Below, piece by piece: positions 16,874-27,220 of a stretch of DNA of 64,000 bases (its first letter is position 1; each line of letters starts with the position of its first letter). Made by a program: the position numbers and the translations under genes. Below the pieces are notes generated by a model. It saw only the letters and a program-made list of their open reading frames with translations, searched no databases and was not told the DNA's origin. The DNA comes from JACOMS01 sp051252005 (GTDB lineage: Bacteria; Pseudomonadota; Alphaproteobacteria; Caulobacterales; Maricaulaceae): NCBI GenBank assembly GCA_051252005.1, contig JBPOEZ010000004.1, forward strand, positions 1-64,000, read 5' to 3'.

Positions 16874-18251
16874 CCCGCTTTGGACATCAAGCGATTTGGC
16901 GGTGGCCACCGGCGGCACGGCTAAAGGGCAGTGGACGGTCAATGGCTTGTCCATTGACACGCGTAGCCTCAAGCAAGGTGACTTGTTCGTTCCGCTGAAG
17001 GATGTTCGCGACGGACATGAATTTATTCCGCAAGCGAGAGCGGCAGGTGCAGGGGCCATATTATCAGAGCGCGCAACAGACGAGGCGCCCGCTTTATTTG
17101 TCGATGATACGGTTCAGGCCCTGCGCGACATGGCGGTCTTCGCGCGTGATCGCAGCAAGGCGGTTCGGTTTGCTGTGACCGGGAGCGTCGGGAAAACAAG
17201 TCTTAAAGAAGCGATAGCGACGATCTGCGCGGCGCAGGGAAGGACTCATAAGTCATTGAAGTCATTCAATAATCACTGGGGCGTTCCGCTTACTTTAGCC
17301 GCCATGCCGAAAGGCACAGAATACGGGGTTTTTGAAACGGGTATGAACCATGCGGGCGAGCTTGCCGACCTATCGCCGCTTGTGGCTCCGTATATCGCCG
17401 TCATTACAAAAATCGCGCCTGCGCATCTCGCTCATTTTGAAAATGTGGATGCAATAGCCGCCGCGAAGGCTGAAATATTTGACGGGCTTGTCGCGGGCGG
17501 AACCGCTGTCTTGAACGCCGATGATGCATATTTTGCGTATCTTTCGGAATGCGCTACGAAAAAAGGCGCGCGTATTATTAGCTTCGGCGCAAGCGAAAAG
17601 GCCGATGTCAGGATTAGTAATGTCTGCGTTCGTCCCGGACAGGTAAGCGGCGATATCGATGTGGGCGGAAAAACTTACGTAATGTCATTGCCCCAAGATG
17701 GTCAGCACTGGATTGAAAACGGAGCCTGCGCAGTGGCGGCGGCTGTTGCTGCGGGCATTGATGCGGGCGCGGCCGTGGCCAGCCTTGTTGCATTCGAGGC
17801 TCTGCCGGGACGCGGCGAACGTTTGGCGTTGGTAGTCGGCGGCGCGAACATCACGTTGATTGATGATAGTTACAACGCCAACCCCGAATCTATGCGGGCC
17901 TCGATTGCGGCGCTTGAAACATCGGAAGGCCGAACACTCGCCGTCTTGGGCGATATGTATGAACTTGGCAAAGATGAACTCGATTTGCATGCAGGCCTTG
18001 CGGCTCCATTAGAGCGCGCCGGTGTTAGCCGCGTCATCATGGCGGGAGAATGTATGCGGGCCTTACGTGGCCGTTTGCCGCGCGCGATACGCGGCGCGTG
18101 GGCGGCAGACTGGAACGGGGCGCTAGAAGCTCTCATGAACGAAGTGCAAGACGGCGATACCGTGCTTGTAAAAGGATCAAACGCAACGGGGCTTTCTCGC
18201 CTTGTTGCAACGCTCAAAGACCAACAGAAAGGGCATGCTCATGTTCTATGA
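16866..18251 (+). CDS. murF: UDP-MurNAc-pentapeptide synthetase MurF
   Basis: Joins D-Ala-D-Ala to the UDP-MurNAc-tripeptide. It has 461 residues. The ATP loop VTGSVGKTSLKE is at about 106-117, followed by FNNHWGVP, the ligase motif ETGMNHAGEL, and DDSYNANPESM in the C-terminal half. It lies between murE and mraY with short overlaps on both sides. Confidence 0.95.
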   Translation: MSSPLWTSSDLAVATGGTAKGQWTVNGLSIDTRSLKQGDLFVPLKDVRDGHEFIPQARAAGAGAILSERATDEAPALFVDDTVQALRDMAVFARDRSKAVRFAVTGSVGKTSLKEAIATICAAQGRTHKSLKSFNNHWGVPLTLAAMPKGTEYGVFETGMNHAGELADLSPLVAPYIAVITKIAPAHLAHFENVDAIAAAKAEIFDGLVAGGTAVLNADDAYFAYLSECATKKGARIISFGASEKADVRISNVCVRPGQVSGDIDVGGKTYVMSLPQDGQHWIENGACAVAAAVAAGIDAGAAVASLVAFEALPGRGERLALVVGGANITLIDDSYNANPESMRASIAALETSEGRTLAVLGDMYELGKDELDLHAGLAAPLERAGVSRVIMAGECMRALRGRLPRAIRGAWAADWNGALEALMNEVQDGDTVLVKGSNATGLSRLVATLKDQQKGHAHVL

Positions 18252-19338
18252 ATGGCTCGCGCCCTTGGCTGAAGACTTCCAGATTTTCAATCTGTTCAAT
18301 TATATTACGTTCCGAACTGGCGGGGCGTTGATGACGTCTATGATTATCGCGTTCATTCTTGGGCCGCGCATGATCAACTTCCTTCGCTCTAAACAAGGCA
18401 AGGGCCAACCCATTAGAGAAGACGGGCCAGAAGGACACATCATAAAGAAAGCCGGTACGCCGACTATGGGCGGGCTTCTTATTCTCATGTCCGTCCTGAT
18501 TTCCACAATTCTCTGGGGGAATTTCCATAGTCCATTCTTATGGGCTGTGTTTATCGTGACCTTCGGATTTGGCGCTATCGGGTTTTATGATGATTATTTG
18601 AAAGTCTCCCGCCAAAATCCCAAGGGTTTTAGCGGTAAAATCAAACTCGTTCTGGAGTTCGCCATTGCAGCATTTGCTTGTTACATCTTAGTGGGTGCGT
18701 TCCCAGCCGAGCCCGAAGGGTTTGCGACAGGGCTTGCGATACCGCTTCTAAAGAATACATGGATCAATTTGGGTCTGCTTTTTATTCCGTTTGGGTGCTT
18801 TGTCATTGTCGGTTCTTCTAATGCGGTCAATTTGACGGACGGCTTAGACGGCCTCGCGATTGTGCCTGTGATGATTGCCTGTATGAGCTTGGCGTTTATC
18901 GCTTACCTCGTGGGTAACTTTAATTTCGCTGATTATCTCGGCGTACCTTTTGTGCGCGGCGGCGCTGAAGTCACGATTTTCCTCGGCGCGATTGTCGGCG
19001 CAGGACTTGGTTTTCTTTGGTATAACGCCCCTCCGGCTATGGTGTTTATGGGCGACACGGGCTCGCTGGCACTCGGCGGCGCGCTCGGCAGTTCGGCTGT
19101 TGCGATCAAGCACGAGATTGTCTTAGCAATCATTGGCGGGCTTTTCGTTTTGGAAGCGGTTTCAGTCATCGTTCAGGTTGCCTCTTTTAAGCTGACGGGA
19201 AAGCGCGTGTTTCGTATGGCGCCCATTCATCACCACTTTGAAAAGTTAGGGTGGGCTGAACCCACCATCGTTATTCGTTTCTGGATCATCGCCATTATTC
19301 TGGCTCTGATCGGATTATCCACCTTGAAGCTACGGTAA
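18241..19338 (+). CDS. mraY: Phospho-MurNAc-pentapeptide transferase MraY
   Basis: Makes lipid I on undecaprenyl phosphate at the inner membrane. It has 365 residues and about ten membrane segments. Diagnostic stretches: DDYLKVS, NLTDGLDGLAI, FMGDTGSLALGG and PIHHHFEKLGW. The ATG at 18241 is preferred to those at 18235 and 18202 because AAAGGG ends seven bases before it. It overlaps the murF end by 11 bases. Confidence 0.95.
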   Translation: MFYEWLAPLAEDFQIFNLFNYITFRTGGALMTSMIIAFILGPRMINFLRSKQGKGQPIREDGPEGHIIKKAGTPTMGGLLILMSVLISTILWGNFHSPFLWAVFIVTFGFGAIGFYDDYLKVSRQNPKGFSGKIKLVLEFAIAAFACYILVGAFPAEPEGFATGLAIPLLKNTWINLGLLFIPFGCFVIVGSSNAVNLTDGLDGLAIVPVMIACMSLAFIAYLVGNFNFADYLGVPFVRGGAEVTIFLGAIVGAGLGFLWYNAPPAMVFMGDTGSLALGGALGSSAVAIKHEIVLAIIGGLFVLEAVSVIVQVASFKLTGKRVFRMAPIHHHFEKLGWAEPTIVIRFWIIAIILALIGLSTLKLR

Positions 19339-19343
19339 AGCCA

Positions 19344-20789
19344 ATGATTAAGGCCAAAACATTTAAAGGAAAACACGTCGCCGTCTTTGGACTGGGGCGG
19401 TCGGGTATTACGGCGGCCTTGTCTCTCAAGGCTGGGGGCGCGGTTGTGCATGCCTGGGACGATAACGCGGCGAGCCGCGAAAGCGCAAAGCAAAGCGGCG
19501 TGAATATTTCTGATTTGAATGAATGTGATTGGTCGACGTTCGATAGCTTAGTGTTGTCACCCGGCGTTCCGCATCACCTTCCGCGCGCGCACTGGACGGC
19601 GGTTCAGGCGAAAAAAGCAGGCGTGCCAATTATCTGTGACATTGAGATATTCGCCCGCGAAGTTGCGGCGCGCGCACCTGAAAACCGCCCGCAAATCATT
19701 GCGATCACAGGGACTAACGGTAAATCGACAACGACCGCTCTCATTGGGCACATCTTGGAGGAATGCGGGAAAGACACGCAAGTCGGCGGAAACATCGGAC
19801 GCGGCGTTCTTGATCTCGATGAAATGCACCGCGGCACATACTATGTGATTGAACTCTCCTCTTATCAGCTCGAGCGCACGCAGTCCTTGCGCGCGAATGC
19901 CGCCGTGTTTCTCAACCTCTCGCCCGATCACCTTGATCGCCACGGCGATATGACAGGATATGAAGCGGCAAAGCGGCGCATTTTCGCGAACCAAACCTCT
20001 GATGATGCGATTGTTATTGGCGTTGATGATACGGATGGCCGGCGTATTTGCACAGAATTGACGGCGATCAATGGTCGCCGCATCATTCCGATTTCAGGCC
20101 GCAAGTCTTTAGGACGGGGCGTTTGCGCTATCAAAGGACGGCTCTATTCTTCTATGGGAGCCAAAGTAGACGAAATCGCCGACCTCAATAATGCGCAGGC
20201 TCTCGAAGGACAGCATAACTGGCAAAATGCGGCGGCGGCATATGCGGCCACGCGGTCTTTGGGACTAGAAGCATCCTCAATCGGTACGGCTATCTTAAAC
20301 TTTCCGGGCCTGTCCCACCGTATGGAAACGGTTGGCCGTATGGGGCCCGTACGTTTCGTCAATGACAGCAAAGCGACGAATGCGGATGCCGCCGCGCAGG
20401 CTCTTAAGTCATATAAGAATGTCTACTGGATTGCAGGTGGCCAAGCTAAAGCCGCAGGTATAAAGCCGCTGGCGCAATATTTCCCGAATATCGCCAAGGC
20501 CTACCTCATCGGCGAGGCGGCGCCTGAGTTTCATAAAACCCTGAAAAAAGCCAAAGTCGACCATAAGGTTTCAGGCACATTGGAACTGGCCGTCCTGTGC
20601 GCGGTGAGGGATGCTCTGAATGCGCGGACAAAAAATCCTATTATCTTGCTCTCTCCTGCGTGCGCTAGTTTTGATCAGTTCAAAAGCTTTGAAACAAGGG
20701 GCGATGCGTTTCGTGATCAAGCACAAATGTTGACAGAGATTTATGAACGCGAAGAGCTTGAGCATAAGATGCGGGGCGACGCCGCATGA
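19344..20789 (+). CDS. murD: UDP-MurNAc-L-Ala:D-Glu ligase MurD
   Basis: Adds D-glutamate to UDP-MurNAc-L-alanine. It has 481 residues. The Rossmann-like FGLGRSG at 16-22 binds UDP-MurNAc; the P-loop ITGTNGKSTTT is at about 120-130; ELSSYQLE, LNLSPDHLDRH and NDSKATNADAA are family motifs. It starts five bases after mraY and overlaps ftsW by four. Confidence 0.96.
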   Translation: MIKAKTFKGKHVAVFGLGRSGITAALSLKAGGAVVHAWDDNAASRESAKQSGVNISDLNECDWSTFDSLVLSPGVPHHLPRAHWTAVQAKKAGVPIICDIEIFAREVAARAPENRPQIIAITGTNGKSTTTALIGHILEECGKDTQVGGNIGRGVLDLDEMHRGTYYVIELSSYQLERTQSLRANAAVFLNLSPDHLDRHGDMTGYEAAKRRIFANQTSDDAIVIGVDDTDGRRICTELTAINGRRIIPISGRKSLGRGVCAIKGRLYSSMGAKVDEIADLNNAQALEGQHNWQNAAAAYAATRSLGLEASSIGTAILNFPGLSHRMETVGRMGPVRFVNDSKATNADAAAQALKSYKNVYWIAGGQAKAAGIKPLAQYFPNIAKAYLIGEAAPEFHKTLKKAKVDHKVSGTLELAVLCAVRDALNARTKNPIILLSPACASFDQFKSFETRGDAFRDQAQMLTEIYEREELEHKMRGDAA

Positions 20790-21928
20790 TTACAACGGCC
20801 ATAACGCCTGCGCGGACGAACCGTTCGCCGATCTTTGAATGGTGGCGCAGCGTTGACCATATCACGCTCGTCTTTTTGGTCAGCCTTATTGGCACAGGGA
20901 TTATACTGTCTATGGCCGCCTCTCCGGCAGCGGCCGATAGGCTTCATGTTCAAAATCCGTTTTACTTCATGTACCGACATATTTTCTTTGCCGCATTGGG
21001 CATGAGCGGGGCGTTCATTTTGTCGCTGGCCAGCCCTTCTAATGCTCGCCGCATAGGTGTTATTGCTTTGTTTGGCGCGATTGCCTTGATGGTACTTGTC
21101 GCGACCGGCGGCGGCGTTGAGGTAAAAGGGTCGACCCGTTGGCTCCGGATTGGTCCGTTCGGTCTCCAGCCGTCAGAATTTGCAAAACCTGCTTTCATCG
21201 TATTCGCGGCATGGATGTTTTCAGTAAGGAAACGCGACCCGAATGTCCCGTCTGTAGCCATCGTGTTTGCCGCATATCTCGCGCTCATTGCGTTGTTGAT
21301 TCAGCAGCCTGACTTTGGACAATCCTTTTTGTTGACGCTGTGTTTTGCTGCTGTGTTTTTCTTTGCCGGTCTTTCTCTTGGCTGGATGATTATTCTTATG
21401 GGCGTGACGGGCGTGGGGGCAATCGTTGCCTATTTCTCGCTCGACCATGTCAGAGACCGCGTGAACAGATTTTTAAGTCCGGGCGATGACAGCTACCAAG
21501 TCGATAAAGCCTTGGAAGCGATAGGCAATGGCGGCTTCTTCGGGCGAGGCCCCGGCGAGGGCGCAGTTAAGTTTGTCCTGCCTGATGGACATACTGATTT
21601 CATTTTCGCTGTGACCGTAGAAGAGTTCGGTTTCTTGATTTCACTCTTTCTAGTCTTGCTTCTCGCGGGGTTTGTTATTCGCTGTTTTCGCAATGCGCTT
21701 AAGCTTAAGGACTATTTTTGCCAGCTCGCCGTCGCAGGGCTTGCGACCATGATAGGCATGCAAACCATCATTAACCTGTATGTGAACTTAAACATGGCTC
21801 CGCCAAAAGGTATGACGTTGCCGTTCATTTCTTACGGAGGTTCGTCCATGCTTGCGCTTTGTTTTACCGCCGGATTGATTTTAGCGTTCACCCGCCGCCG
21901 CCCTGGTGCTTACGGGTACGGCGATTAA
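20786..21928 (+). CDS. ftsW: Peptidoglycan glycosyltransferase FtsW (SEDS)
   Basis: Septal SEDS polymerase paired with FtsI. It has 380 residues and about ten membrane segments. The family stretches STRWLRIG, QPSEFAKPAFI, QQPDFGQS, the loop with GRGPGEGAVKFVLPDGHTDF, VEEFGF and the C-terminal LPFISYGGSS are present. The GPGEGxxK loop separates FtsW from RodA. Confidence 0.95.
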   Translation: MITTAITPARTNRSPIFEWWRSVDHITLVFLVSLIGTGIILSMAASPAAADRLHVQNPFYFMYRHIFFAALGMSGAFILSLASPSNARRIGVIALFGAIALMVLVATGGGVEVKGSTRWLRIGPFGLQPSEFAKPAFIVFAAWMFSVRKRDPNVPSVAIVFAAYLALIALLIQQPDFGQSFLLTLCFAAVFFFAGLSLGWMIILMGVTGVGAIVAYFSLDHVRDRVNRFLSPGDDSYQVDKALEAIGNGGFFGRGPGEGAVKFVLPDGHTDFIFAVTVEEFGFLISLFLVLLLAGFVIRCFRNALKLKDYFCQLAVAGLATMIGMQTIINLYVNLNMAPPKGMTLPFISYGGSSMLALCFTAGLILAFTRRRPGAYGYGD

Positions 21929-23001
21929 TGCCGCGCCTTTTATTAGCAGCAGGCGGTACTGGCGGGCACATGTTCCCCGCGCAATCTCTCGCAGAGACCC
22001 TTAAAAAAGAGGGGTGGGATATCGCTATGATTACGGATGAGCGGGGCCGAAAACATGCAGGCCGTATTCCCGCCGATCCAATCATAGAAGTCAACGCGGC
22101 GACCATTGCGCCGAAAAAACCTATCAAAGCAGCGCTTGCCGTATTGAAACTTATGCAAGGCACGCGGCAGGCTAAAAAATTTATAAAACTATGGAAACCT
22201 GATGTGGTTGTTGGCTTTGGCGGCTATCCATCTTTTCCGGCGATCCGCTCCGCGCAATCCCTCAAAATTCCGACAATCCTGCATGAGCAAAATGCGGTAC
22301 TCGGACGCGTGAACCGCGTGTTTGCCGCAAAGGCAAATTATGTTGCTTCGGGGTTTGAGACTTTGCAAAAATGTCCAGACGGCACAAATCATAAATGTCT
22401 AGGCAACCCGCTACGGGATCAGATCGTTGCCGCTATTCCGAAAAGCTATACAGTTCCTGACGGCGACATAAATATACTGATCATTGGCGGTAGTCTTGGG
22501 GCGCGTATTCTCAGCGAAACCATTCCGCAGGCTATTGCCGCGCTTCCGGATGATCTGAAATCACGCTTAGTGATCACGCAGCAAACACGCAGTGAGAGTT
22601 TAGACTTTGCGAGAGAGACTTATAAAGCCGCAGCTCTTCGCGCAGTTTGCGAGCCGTTTTTCAGTGATATAGAAACTCACCTTGCCTCGGCTCATTACAT
22701 TATTGGCCGCGCAGGGGCGTCATCTGTGTCGGAAATTGCCGCCATGGGGAAGCCGTCTCTTTTGATCCCGCTAGCCATTGCGATGGATGACCACCAAACG
22801 GTCAACGCTTTGGCGTTAAAAAGTCTTGGAGCTGCCGATATTTTGCCTGAATCTGAGTTTACGCCTGAGAGTGTGAAAACTACTTTGGAGGCTCGATTAA
22901 ATGATTCGTACTGGCTTGAAACCGCAGCCGCAGCTGCACGGTCGTCTGGACGCCCAGACGCAGCATCCGCATTGGCCAAGTTGGTCACGTCAGTCTTATA
23001 G
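21928..23001 (+). CDS. murG: UDP-GlcNAc:lipid I N-acetylglucosaminyltransferase MurG
   Basis: Converts lipid I to lipid II on the cytoplasmic face of the membrane. It has 357 residues, a GT-B fold. The N-terminal loop GGTGGHMFPA, then GFGGYPSFP, HEQNAVLGRVNR, GGSLGAR and RAGASSVSEIAAMGKPS are diagnostic. The start is the ATG in TAATG, sharing one base with the ftsW stop; the frame extends further upstream but overlaps ftsW. Confidence 0.95.
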   Translation: MPRLLLAAGGTGGHMFPAQSLAETLKKEGWDIAMITDERGRKHAGRIPADPIIEVNAATIAPKKPIKAALAVLKLMQGTRQAKKFIKLWKPDVVVGFGGYPSFPAIRSAQSLKIPTILHEQNAVLGRVNRVFAAKANYVASGFETLQKCPDGTNHKCLGNPLRDQIVAAIPKSYTVPDGDINILIIGGSLGARILSETIPQAIAALPDDLKSRLVITQQTRSESLDFARETYKAAALRAVCEPFFSDIETHLASAHYIIGRAGASSVSEIAAMGKPSLLIPLAIAMDDHQTVNALALKSLGAADILPESEFTPESVKTTLEARLNDSYWLETAAAAARSSGRPDAASALAKLVTSVL

Positions 23002-23017
23002 CCTTGAAGGGCCGCCC

Positions 23018-24451
23018 ATGACACGTTCGGAAAATACCGGAAAACAACTAACCGCTACAAAAGTCCCTTTTGATACCGGCCCTATCCATTTTGTTGGAAT
23101 AGGCGGAATTGGCATGAGCGGCATCGCAGAAGTTATGCTCAATTTAGGCTATACCGTGCAAGGCTCCGACATGCGGGAGAACCCCAATGTCACGCGTCTT
23201 CGAAAGCTTGGAGCGACAATCTTTATAGGACAAAAAGCCGAGCAGGTTCATGATGTGGGCGCGATTGTCATGTCCTCAGCGATTAGGCCGAATAACCCTG
23301 AATTGGTTGAGGCGCGTAACCGCTCTATCCCCGTTGTGCGCCGCGCCGAAATGCTCGCCGAACTTATGCGGCTTAAATGGGCGATTGCGGTTGGCGGAAC
23401 GCACGGCAAGACAACAACCACAACGATGATCGCGGCCCTTCTTGAAGGCGGTGATCTTGACCCAACCGTGATCAATGGAGGCATTATTAATGCTTACGGT
23501 TCCAATGCTAAGCTTGGCCTTGGTGACTGGATGGTTGTGGAAGCCGACGAGTCAGATGGTTCGTTTTTGAAATTGTTCCCGACGGTCGCCGTTGTCACTA
23601 ATATTGATCCTGAACATATGGAGCATTACGGCGACTTCGAAGTGCTGCGGGCCGCGTTTGATACATTTGTCGAAAATTTGCCTTTCTACGGTTTCGGCGT
23701 GCTTTGCATTGACCACCCTGAAGTTCAGGCCCTTGTCAGCCGGATTACGGATCGCCGCGTCATTACTTACGGGTTTAACCCTCAGGCGGATGTACGCGCG
23801 GAAAACCTACAGCTTGATACAGACGGTTCGCGCTTTGATGTAGTGTTCAGAAATGTCGACGGCGAAGAAGACCGCTGGGTCAACTTGTTCCTGCCTATGG
23901 CAGGTAAGCACAATGTGCAAAATGTTCTCTCGGCTATCGCGGTTTCAAGAAAGCTCGGCCTTACCGAGGCGCAAGTGCGCAAGGGGCTGAACAGTTTTGG
24001 CGGGGTCAAACGGCGATTTACTCATGTTGGAAAATGGAACGGCGTCACCATTATTGACGATTACGGCCATCACCCCGTTGAAATCGCTGCCGTATTGCAA
24101 GCCGCGCGGCAGGTCAGCACGGGAGCTGTTCACGCTGTTGTTCAGCCTCACCGTTATTCTCGGCTTTCTGATTTGTTTGAAGAGTTTTGTACCTGCTTCA
24201 ATGATGCGGACAGGGTTTATGTCACCGACGTTTACGCGGCAGGGGAAGAGCCGATGGAAAACATAAACGGTCCGGCGCTTGTCGACGGGCTTAAGGCGCA
24301 TGGTCATAGGCGTGCCATGGCGACGAGCCGAGAAACACTGGCTGCCGATATGAAGCCGCATCTAAATCCCGGTGACTTGATTGTTTGCCTAGGCGCAGGT
24401 GATATTACTTACTGGGCGGCGGGTCTCGAAGGGGCCCTCGAAAAAGCCTAA
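23018..24451 (+). CDS. murC: UDP-MurNAc:L-alanine ligase MurC
   Basis: Adds L-alanine to UDP-MurNAc, the first peptide step. It has 477 residues. FVGIGGIGMSG near residue 24 binds the nucleotide sugar, the P-loop GGTHGKTTTT lies near 125, and the motifs EADESDGSF and DDYGHHPVE follow. The ATG at 23018 has GAAGGG ahead; an upstream extension would overlap murG in another frame. Confidence 0.96.
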   Translation: MTRSENTGKQLTATKVPFDTGPIHFVGIGGIGMSGIAEVMLNLGYTVQGSDMRENPNVTRLRKLGATIFIGQKAEQVHDVGAIVMSSAIRPNNPELVEARNRSIPVVRRAEMLAELMRLKWAIAVGGTHGKTTTTTMIAALLEGGDLDPTVINGGIINAYGSNAKLGLGDWMVVEADESDGSFLKLFPTVAVVTNIDPEHMEHYGDFEVLRAAFDTFVENLPFYGFGVLCIDHPEVQALVSRITDRRVITYGFNPQADVRAENLQLDTDGSRFDVVFRNVDGEEDRWVNLFLPMAGKHNVQNVLSAIAVSRKLGLTEAQVRKGLNSFGGVKRRFTHVGKWNGVTIIDDYGHHPVEIAAVLQAARQVSTGAVHAVVQPHRYSRLSDLFEEFCTCFNDADRVYVTDVYAAGEEPMENINGPALVDGLKAHGHRRAMATSRETLAADMKPHLNPGDLIVCLGAGDITYWAAGLEGALEKA

Positions 24452-25365
24452 TGGCGCTTATTGACCGTCTTCCAGAGGTTCGCGGCAAGCTATCCAGTGA
24501 TGTCTCGCTTGCGCCGTATACGTGGTTTCGCGTTGGCGGGGAGGCTGAAGTGTTTTTTATGCCTAAGGACGAAGCTGACCTCGCGCATTTTCTGTCTTCA
24601 ACGCCCGATGATGTTCCGGTGCAAGTTTTAGGCGTTGCGTCCAATACACTCGTTCGAGACGGCGGCGTCCCTGGCGTGACGGTGCGCTTAGGGCCTGCTT
24701 TTGCGCGTATCACTTCCGAGGGTACGCGGATTAGAGCGGGCTCAGCGGCACTTGATAATAAAGTCGCGCGCGCGGCGGCGAAGGCTGGCCTAACGGGTCT
24801 CGAGTTTTTTGCAGGTATTCCTGGTACAATCGGCGGGGCGCTTCGTATGAATGCGGGCTGTTACGGCGGCGAAACAAAAGACATTCTAGTCGAAGCTGTA
24901 GCGCTGGATAGGACAGGTCGTAGGCAAGTCATGCCGCTCGAAGAGTTCGGTTATACATACCGCCATTCGGCAGCGCCTTCGGACTTAATATTCATAGAGG
25001 CTTTGTTTCAGGGGCAGAGGGATGATCCAAGTGCGATAGAAGCGCGAATGGTTGCGATTACGGCCAAGCGCGAAGAGAGCCAGCCAATCCGAGAAAAGAC
25101 AGGCGGATCAACTTTTAAAAATCCTGACCCGAAACAGTCTGGCGGGCGGGGCGCGTGGCAAGTCATTGACGCGGCAGGAGGGCGAGGGTTTCGTGTCGGC
25201 GGCGCGCAAATGAGCGAAAAGCACTGTAACTTCATGATTAACCACGACGGAGCTACGGCCAAGGATTTGGAAGCCTTAGGCGAAACAATTCGCGCGATGG
25301 TAAAAGAAAAAGAAGGTGTTGATCTTGAGTGGGAAATTCGCCGCATTGGATCGCCGCTGCAATAG
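24451..25365 (+). CDS. murB: UDP-N-acetylenolpyruvoylglucosamine reductase MurB
   Basis: FAD/NADPH enzyme that reduces UDP-GlcNAc-enolpyruvate to UDP-MurNAc. It has 304 residues. The FAD-binding part holds YTWFRVGGEAEVF and VLGVASNTLVRDGG; GIPGTIGGALRMNAGCYGGE and GGSTFKNP are catalytic-site motifs of the type I enzyme. It starts in TAATG with murC. Confidence 0.95.
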   Translation: MALIDRLPEVRGKLSSDVSLAPYTWFRVGGEAEVFFMPKDEADLAHFLSSTPDDVPVQVLGVASNTLVRDGGVPGVTVRLGPAFARITSEGTRIRAGSAALDNKVARAAAKAGLTGLEFFAGIPGTIGGALRMNAGCYGGETKDILVEAVALDRTGRRQVMPLEEFGYTYRHSAAPSDLIFIEALFQGQRDDPSAIEARMVAITAKREESQPIREKTGGSTFKNPDPKQSGGRGAWQVIDAAGGRGFRVGGAQMSEKHCNFMINHDGATAKDLEALGETIRAMVKEKEGVDLEWEIRRIGSPLQ

Positions 25366-25413
25366 GGTATGTATCCCTTGATCATACTCGCGCTATAAAG
25401 CCGGAGAAAATCT

Positions 25414-26343
25414 ATGCCTCAACGTGTTGCTGTCCTGAAAGGCGGAATGTCATCCGAACGTGACGTATCACTTGTGTCTGGTGCTGCTGTGGCCAAGGCG
25501 CTACGGGCCGAGGGATATGACGTAACGGAAATCGATGTTGCGCCGAATCTGTGGGAACAGCTTCATGCGGCGGATCCTGACATCATCTTTAATGCGCTTC
25601 ACGGCGAATGGGGCGAAGATGGCCGTGTGCAAGGCGTTTTGGATTTATTTGGCGCGCCCTATACCCATAGCGGAGTCATGGCGTCCGCTTTAGCCATGGA
25701 TAAGCATCGGTCAAAAGCAGTTCTCCGAGACGTCGGCATTAGCGTACCTGACGGAACGTTGGTTTCTCGGATCTCCGCGGCAAAGGACCACGCGCTTGAG
25801 CCGCCCTATGTTGTGAAGCCGAACGCGCAAGGTTCGAGCGTTGGCGTGTACATTATAACTGACGGGGCAAACCGTCCGCCAGAAGAAATTGCGGGCAATG
25901 AGGCGATGGGCGAAACCGTTCTGGCCGAAAGCTTCGCGCCGGGCCGGGAACTTACGGTAACAGTCATGGACGGCAAAGCCCTCGCCGTGACTGAAATTAT
26001 GCCGCAGTCAGGTTGGTATGACTATGACGCGAAATATGCGGAGGGCGGTTCGAAACATGTCGTGCCAGCGCAAATTCCTCAAGAGGTCGAGGATTTATGT
26101 AAAACGTGGGCGCTTTTGGCTCATGAAACCCTCGGCTGTAGGGGGGTAACCCGCTCCGATTTCAGATTTAATGATAATAATGTTGAAGAATCCAATATAG
26201 TAAACAAAATCGTAATGCTTGAACTCAATACTCAACCCGGAATGACCCCGACATCGCTTGCGCCGGAGCAAGCGGCTTATGCGGGGCTGAATTTTGGCCA
26301 GCTTTGCCGCTGGATAGTTGAGGATGCGTCATGGCCGCGATAG
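25414..26343 (+). CDS. ddl: D-alanine--D-alanine ligase
   Basis: Makes D-Ala-D-Ala for MurF. It has 309 residues and an ATP-grasp fold. KGGMSSERDVSL at 9-20, HGEWGEDG, VKPNAQGSSVGV and the metal-binding end LELNTQPGMTPTSL are seen. The short segment NDNNVEESNIVNK before the metal site is longer and more Asn-rich than usual but keeps frame. GGAGAAAA precedes the ATG. It overlaps ftsQ by 13 bases. Confidence 0.95.
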   Translation: MPQRVAVLKGGMSSERDVSLVSGAAVAKALRAEGYDVTEIDVAPNLWEQLHAADPDIIFNALHGEWGEDGRVQGVLDLFGAPYTHSGVMASALAMDKHRSKAVLRDVGISVPDGTLVSRISAAKDHALEPPYVVKPNAQGSSVGVYIITDGANRPPEEIAGNEAMGETVLAESFAPGRELTVTVMDGKALAVTEIMPQSGWYDYDAKYAEGGSKHVVPAQIPQEVEDLCKTWALLAHETLGCRGVTRSDFRFNDNNVEESNIVNKIVMLELNTQPGMTPTSLAPEQAAYAGLNFGQLCRWIVEDASWPR

Positions 26344-27215
26344 GGTCGCCTAAGGGTACACGATATACAGCCACTCAAGTGCCGCGCGGCGGTCCGATCA
26401 AACCGGGCCTTCGCGGCGCGCGCAACTGGGCCACGGCTCAGGTTCGGGCAGCCAGTTATACAAAACGCGGATTTTGGCGTTTAACACTCTCTATTCTAGC
26501 GCTTGTTTTTCTCATGGTTTTTGGCGCCCTATGGCTCGGCGGATTTTTACCCGACGCTCGTAAACTCAGCGAAGATACATCCCGCAAAGGGCTTGTTACG
26601 CTCGGCTTTGTGGTCGACCAAGTTGATATTGTCGGCGAAGGCCGTCTTCGTGAGCAAGATGTTCGTTTGGCTCTTAACGTAGAGCCAGGGGATTTCCTAT
26701 TCGATATGGATGTGAAATCTGCTCAAGCGCGGATTGAAGAACTGAGCTGGGTTGAACGCGCGATCGTGCGGCGTCTATGGCCCGACCGTATTGTGGTGCA
26801 AATTATTGAGCGCCGTCCCTTCGCGCTTTGGCAGAACCAAGGACAGATCAAGCTTGTTGACAGCAGCGGCGTTGTGATCGCAGATGTAGAAGCCGCGCAA
26901 TATGCTGGCCTGCCGCTCGTCGTGGGCGAAACGGCTCCAGAGCAAATGCACATTCTGCAAGACATGCTGAAATCTTATCCGATTGTTGCAGCCCGTGTTG
27001 ATACGATTGTCCAGCTGCCAAACGGACGCTGGGATATTCATGTTAATAATGGGGCGATGCGTATTAAGCTGCCATCTAAAAACATGACGGCTGCATTGCG
27101 ACGTCTCAGTGATTTGCAAGCGACTCAGCGTGTCTTGGACCGTGAGATTTCGATGATTGATTTGCGTTTAGCTGACAGGCTAACACTCTTGCCTCGGCAA
27201 GATCAACCAGCGTAG
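26331..27215 (+). CDS. ftsQ: Cell division protein FtsQ
   Basis: Bitopic divisome scaffold that binds FtsL/FtsB. It has 294 residues: a long basic cytoplasmic N terminus (about 1-45), one membrane segment at about 48-70, then a POTRA domain (VDQVDIVGEGRLREQDV, about 98-165) and the beta domain. The ATG overlaps ddl; the in-frame homology and topology agree with it. Confidence 0.9.
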   Translation: MAAIGSPKGTRYTATQVPRGGPIKPGLRGARNWATAQVRAASYTKRGFWRLTLSILALVFLMVFGALWLGGFLPDARKLSEDTSRKGLVTLGFVVDQVDIVGEGRLREQDVRLALNVEPGDFLFDMDVKSAQARIEELSWVERAIVRRLWPDRIVVQIIERRPFALWQNQGQIKLVDSSGVVIADVEAAQYAGLPLVVGETAPEQMHILQDMLKSYPIVAARVDTIVQLPNGRWDIHVNNGAMRIKLPSKNMTAALRRLSDLQATQRVLDREISMIDLRLADRLTLLPRQDQPA

Positions 27216-27220
27216 AGACG